NCBI GenBank assembly: GCA_902633185.1
Contig: CACPFN010000003.1
Span: 50,385-114,384, forward strand
Length of the DNA: 64,000 nucleotides
Source of the DNA: an uncultured Pelagibacteraceae bacterium
GTDB lineage: Bacteria; Pseudomonadota; Alphaproteobacteria; Pelagibacterales; Pelagibacteraceae
Reading direction: 5' to 3'
Each line of letters begins with the position of its first letter. The first letter of the stretch is position 1. Under the pieces are notes generated by a model, which ran no database searches, was not told where the DNA came from, and saw only the letters and a program-made list of their open reading frames with translations. Positions 60,685 to 64,000 of this stretch are shown one piece after another. The position numbers were made by a program, and so were the translations under genes.

Positions 60685-62108
60685 TGACTAAAGCTTTTAC
60701 ACCTAATATTAAATCCAAAAGAGGAAAGGACTTAACAAAATACGTTGCTAACTTTGTTCACAAAACAAAATTTAAAAATATTCCAAAAGAAGTTGTTGAG
60801 TTAGCAAAAAAACATATTTTGGATGGTTTTGGTTTAGCATTATCAGGTTCTGTTGCAAGAACAGGTAATTACTTATTTGCACATATCAAAAAAAGTTCAG
60901 CAAAAGGCAAGGCAACAGTTATTGGTTCAAAAATGAAGGTTCCAACACATTTTGCAGCTTTGGCAAATGGTGTAGGAATACATTCTGACGATTATGATGA
61001 TACGCAGTTAGCTGTAGCAAAAGATAGGGTTTATGGGTTATTAACACATCCTACTGCACCTTGCTTACCTAGCGCTTTTGCTGAGGGCGAGGTTAATAAA
61101 ATTAATGGAAAAGATTTTTTAAACTCATATTTAATTGGAGTAGATGTAGAATGCAAAATATCTGAAGCCATGTCTCCACGTCATTATCAACATGGTTTTC
61201 ACTCAACAGCAACCTGTGGAACTTTTGCTTCTGCTTCTGCTGCAGCTAAAATTAGAAAATATGATCATAACAAAATTTTAAGATCTTTGGGGATTGCGGC
61301 CTCTCTTAGCGCAGGATTGAGAGAAAATTTTGGAACAATGACAAAACCACTTCACGCGGGTAGAGCAGCAGAGAGTGGATTGATAGCTTGTGATTTAGTA
61401 AGATATGGGTGGTCTTCAACTGATAAAATTTTAGAATCTCCAAGAGGTTTTTTTCAAGCCCATGGAGGTGGATACGATATTAACGCATTAAAAGGTAAAC
61501 TTGGAAGACCATGGACATTTAAATCTCCAGGTATTTCAATTAAACCACATCCTTGTGGTTCTTTAACCCATCCTGGGATGACAAAGATGTTAGAGTTAAT
61601 TAAAAAGTATGACATTAAGCCAGAACAAGTAGTTAAAGTTGATGTTGGCACAAACCACAACATGCAAAATGCTTTGATACATCATCGGCCAAAAAATGAG
61701 TTTCAAGCTAAATTTAGTATGGAGTATTCTATGGCAATACTTTTAATTGATAGAAGAGCTTACATTCCTGAATATCAAGACAAAAGAATCAATAAATCTG
61801 ATGTTCAGCAAATGCTTAAAAAAGTGAACTTTTATAAAAACAAAATAGCTGAAGCAGCAGGCTATGATAAGATGACAACTATAATAGATATCTATTTAAA
61901 AAATGGAAAAAAAATATCTGGAAGAGGTGATTTTGGAAAAGGTAGTCCCGCAATACCAATGACTTATGATGAAGTTGCAGATAAGTTTCTTGGTTGTACA
62001 GAATTTGCTAAATGGCCTTTATCTAAATCAAAAAAAATTATTGAAACAGTAAAGAACTTAGAAAAAGTTAAGGATATTAGAGTATTAGGAAAGTTATTAT
62101 CTAAATAG
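60684..62108 (+). CDS. prpD: MmgE/PrpD family protein, candidate 2-methylcitrate dehydratase
   Basis: A 474-residue member of the MmgE/PrpD family. Visible are LDGFGLALSGSV, GSKMKVPTHFAALANG with HSDDYDDT, SPRHYQHGFHSTATCGTFAS-type region (as HYQHGFHSTATCGTFAS), and GLRENFGTMTKPLHAGRAAESG. The family covers methylcitrate dehydratase and cis-aconitate decarboxylase-like enzymes; the former is favoured because prpC and prpB face it. It starts on the tctA stop and its stop abuts the prpC stop. Itaconate-type chemistry cannot be excluded from sequence. Confidence 0.85.
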   Translation: MTKAFTPNIKSKRGKDLTKYVANFVHKTKFKNIPKEVVELAKKHILDGFGLALSGSVARTGNYLFAHIKKSSAKGKATVIGSKMKVPTHFAALANGVGIHSDDYDDTQLAVAKDRVYGLLTHPTAPCLPSAFAEGEVNKINGKDFLNSYLIGVDVECKISEAMSPRHYQHGFHSTATCGTFASASAAAKIRKYDHNKILRSLGIAASLSAGLRENFGTMTKPLHAGRAAESGLIACDLVRYGWSSTDKILESPRGFFQAHGGGYDINALKGKLGRPWTFKSPGISIKPHPCGSLTHPGMTKMLELIKKYDIKPEQVVKVDVGTNHNMQNALIHHRPKNEFQAKFSMEYSMAILLIDRRAYIPEYQDKRINKSDVQQMLKKVNFYKNKIAEAAGYDKMTTIIDIYLKNGKKISGRGDFGKGSPAIPMTYDEVADKFLGCTEFAKWPLSKSKKIIETVKNLEKVKDIRVLGKLLSK

Positions 62109-63233
62109 TTATCTTTGATTTAAAAGCATAACTTTTCGATATTTGCTACCTTTGTATTTAGCTAATGGTCTAATTAATTTATTAGATGAATGTTGTTCCA
62201 TTATATGAGCTGACCAACCAGTAATCCTTGAAATTACAAATATTGGTGTAAAGAAATCTGTATCAAAACCCATTAGATGATAAGTCGGTCCTGTTGGGTA
62301 ATCTACATTTGGATGAATATTCTTTTTACTAATCATTACTCTTTCAACAATATCGTAAATCTTTAAAAACTTTTTATCTTTTTTAATTTTAGCAACTTTT
62401 TTGAAATACTCTTTCATGGTTGGAACTCTAGAGTCTCCACTCTTATAAACTCTGTGACCAAAACCCATCACTACCTCTTTTTTCTTTAATGCATTATTGA
62501 TCCATTTCAAGGCATTCTCAGGTTTTTTGATTTTATTCATCATATGCATAACTTCTTCGTTAGCTCCACCATGTAATGGTCCTTTTAAACTAGCAATTGC
62601 ACCTGTTATAGCTCCATGAATATCAGATAAACTACTTGTAATAGTTCTAGCTGTAAAAGTTGAAACATTAAAACTATGTTCCGCGTATAAAATTAAAGAT
62701 ACATCAAATGCTTTTACAATTTCCTTTTGAGGAACCTTTCCAAAACACATATAAAAAAAGTTTTCTGCAAAAGTTAATTCTTTTTTAGGTTTTATAATCT
62801 TCTTACCTTTTCGGATTCTATAAAACGCTGCTAAAGCAGTTGGAGTTTTAGCTAAAATTCTTAAAGCTTTTCTTGTATTTGCTTCCTGAGAATTATCTGT
62901 TGTCTCTTTATCTTCTAATCCCATTACACTAACTGCTGTTCGAGCAACATCCATAGGATGAGATTTTTTTGGCATGTGTTTAATTATTTCGTAAAGATTT
63001 TTTGATAAATCTCTGTGTCCTCTTTCAATTTTTTCAAATTGTCTTAGTTCAATACTATTTGGTAAATCACCTTTTAAAATAAGATATGCAGCTTCTTCAA
63101 ATCTACAAAATTCACATAAGTCTTGAACAGCATAACCCCTATAAGTTAATGAGTTAATCTCAGGCATAACTTTAGAAACTTCTGTTTCATCAACAACAAT
63201 TCCTAATAAACCTTTTTTTACTTCTTCACTCAT
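62109..63233 (-). CDS. prpC: 2-methylcitrate synthase / citrate synthase
   Basis: A 374-residue short-form citrate synthase, condensing propionyl-CoA with oxaloacetate. The catalytic segments are LYAEHSFNVSTFTARTI with its histidine, GFGHRVYKSGDSRVPTM with the second, and FDTDFFTPIFVISRITGWSAH with the aspartate. The start LLGIVVDETEVSKVMPEINSLTYRGYAV (as ETEVSKVMPEINSLTYRG) fits PrpC-type bacteria. Directly after prpB with a 1-bp overlap, which supports methylcitrate over housekeeping citrate synthesis; dual activity is possible. Confidence 0.9.
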   Translation of the reverse strand: MSEEVKKGLLGIVVDETEVSKVMPEINSLTYRGYAVQDLCEFCRFEEAAYLILKGDLPNSIELRQFEKIERGHRDLSKNLYEIIKHMPKKSHPMDVARTAVSVMGLEDKETTDNSQEANTRKALRILAKTPTALAAFYRIRKGKKIIKPKKELTFAENFFYMCFGKVPQKEIVKAFDVSLILYAEHSFNVSTFTARTITSSLSDIHGAITGAIASLKGPLHGGANEEVMHMMNKIKKPENALKWINNALKKKEVVMGFGHRVYKSGDSRVPTMKEYFKKVAKIKKDKKFLKIYDIVERVMISKKNIHPNVDYPTGPTYHLMGFDTDFFTPIFVISRITGWSAHIMEQHSSNKLIRPLAKYKGSKYRKVMLLNQR

Positions 63234-64000
63234 TATTCGTGCCCCTCTGTACTAAAATTATATATCTTTTCGTCTAAAGAGTTGTATTTTTCATACTCAA
63301 CTAGATCATATAATCTTTTTCTGGTTTGCATCTTATCTATGATATTATTTTGATGTCCATCCGCAAAAATGGCACGTAGACCATCCTCAACACTTTTCAT
63401 TGCTAATCTTTGTGTAGTAACTGGATAAATTACAATATTATAACCAAGCTCTTCCAATTGTTTAAAATCTAGCAACTTGGATTTTCCAAACTCAGTCATA
63501 TTAGCTAAAAGATAACAATCTAGTGATTTTCTAACTTTTTCAAACTCAGATTCATCTTTTAATGCTTCTGGAAAAACAATTTCTGCACCAGCATCAATAT
63601 AAGATTTACAGCGATCAATCATTTTATCAATACCTTCTACACTTTTAGCATCAGAACGTGCAATAATTTTAAAATTTTTGTCTGATCTTGCTTCTACACA
63701 TTCTTTGATTTTTTTTGTCATATCCTCTTTTGATATCAATTCTTTATTGTCTAGATGACCACATCTTTTCTGTTCAATCTGATCTTCTAAATGAATTGCT
63801 GAAATGCCAAAATTTTCAAATGTTTGAACAGTTTCTTTACAAGATTTAAAACCTGTATCGACATCAACAACTGTTGGAAGATTTGTAACACGTGCAATTT
63901 GCTTTGATCTGTTACTGACATCATTAAGAGTTGTTAATCCTATATCAGGATATCCCAAATCATTAGACATAACACCTCCTGATACATAAACTCCGTCGTA
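63233..64000 (-). CDS. prpB: Methylisocitrate lyase, N-terminus beyond window
   Basis: Cleaves 2-methylisocitrate to succinate and pyruvate, the last step of the methylcitrate cycle. 255 residues lie in the window; the frame is open to 64000 and reads YDGVYVSGGVMSNDLGYPDIG at the edge (as DGVYVSGGVMSNDLG), which is internal PrpB sequence, so ATG 63970 is not the start. Also visible: VDVDTGFKSC, the KRCGHLDNKELI catalytic-Cys loop with KRCGH, and RSDAK. Overlaps prpC by 1 bp. Confidence 0.94.
   Translation of the reverse strand, partial: YDGVYVSGGVMSNDLGYPDIGLTTLNDVSNRSKQIARVTNLPTVVDVDTGFKSCKETVQTFENFGISAIHLEDQIEQKRCGHLDNKELISKEDMTKKIKECVEARSDKNFKIIARSDAKSVEGIDKMIDRCKSYIDAGAEIVFPEALKDESEFEKVRKSLDCYLLANMTEFGKSKLLDFKQLEELGYNIVIYPVTTQRLAMKSVEDGLRAIFADGHQNNIIDKMQTRKRLYDLVEYEKYNSLDEKIYNFSTEGHE

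Noticed and set aside
1..64000. CRISPR array or toxin-antitoxin pair
   Set aside because: No regularly spaced repeats and no recognisable cas, toxin or antitoxin genes were seen.

Overview
The window reads as a compact, AT-rich chromosome segment of a SAR11-type marine alphaproteobacterium (Pelagibacterales, 'Candidatus Pelagibacter'-like). The basis is inference: very low GC, intergenic gaps of usually 0-30 bp, many 1-20 bp gene overlaps, a large share of solute-binding-protein transporters, and the proteins themselves. No insertion sequence, integrase, phage gene or CRISPR array is visible, and no gene-free stretch exceeds about 160 bp. Both ends cut genes: etfB on the left and prpB on the right.

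Layout. 1-3082: etfB (partial), etfA and ETF-ubiquinone oxidoreductase. 3083-7121: DUF2237 protein, 2OG-type oxygenase, hisI, folE, AcuI-type reductase, LysR regulator. 7155-11212: an iron(III) ABC transporter with a Fur-like control region, a cysteine-rich mini-protein, and a permease split by a frameshift in a T run. 11239-18450: a dimethylglycine-dehydrogenase-type flavoprotein, a DMT transporter, a tartrate/D-malate dehydrogenase, GMP reductase, a haloacetate-dehalogenase-like hydrolase and a TauD-type dioxygenase. 18450-22960: an AEC carrier, then an accessory-looking pocket of unknown small genes, a tRNA-Met, a GT2 glycosyltransferase and an SDR epimerase. 22983-27156: apt, mtnP, mtnA, a class II aldolase and a fused SpeD-SpeE, together an aminopropyl and methylthioadenosine module. 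27215-30233: a polar amino-acid ABC importer and a nitrilase. 30230-32516: a permuted ATP-grasp protein divergent from an Anbu proteasome-like peptidase. 32519-34954: DUF6165 protein, GT9 and AbrB. 34954-37987: TctCBA system 1. 37984-46610: a mix of small enzymes, two carbonic-anhydrase-type proteins, an MFS transporter, rpoZ and a class III CoA-transferase. 46634-50903: a TRAP transporter with malonyl-CoA decarboxylase. 50896-54266: dusA, TauE/SafE, a GC-rich structured element and phosphomannomutase. 54341-57630: NrdR-boxed nrdAB and a DUF1289 protein. 57675-64000: TctCBA system 2 with prpD, facing prpC and prpB.

How the genes fit together. Electrons from the dimethylglycine-dehydrogenase-type enzyme could pass through EtfAB and ETF-QO to ubiquinone. 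The AcuI-type reductase would make propionyl-CoA from acrylyl-CoA, and PrpC, PrpD and PrpB are the dedicated enzymes of propionyl-CoA oxidation. SpeD-SpeE makes methylthioadenosine, which MtnP, MtnA and the aldolase can recycle; Apt, encoded divergently, can salvage the adenine released by MtnP.

The clearest cross-cutting signals are these. All five binding-protein transporter operons have a stem-loop directly between the binding-protein gene and the first membrane-protein gene. A pair of NrdR boxes sits exactly 31 bp apart before nrdA. A long perfect inverted repeat lies beside Fur-like boxes before the iron operon. A 26-bp direct repeat brackets one unknown gene beside a tRNA. A 36-nt GC-rich element (64 percent GC) can fold as two mutually overlapping helices.
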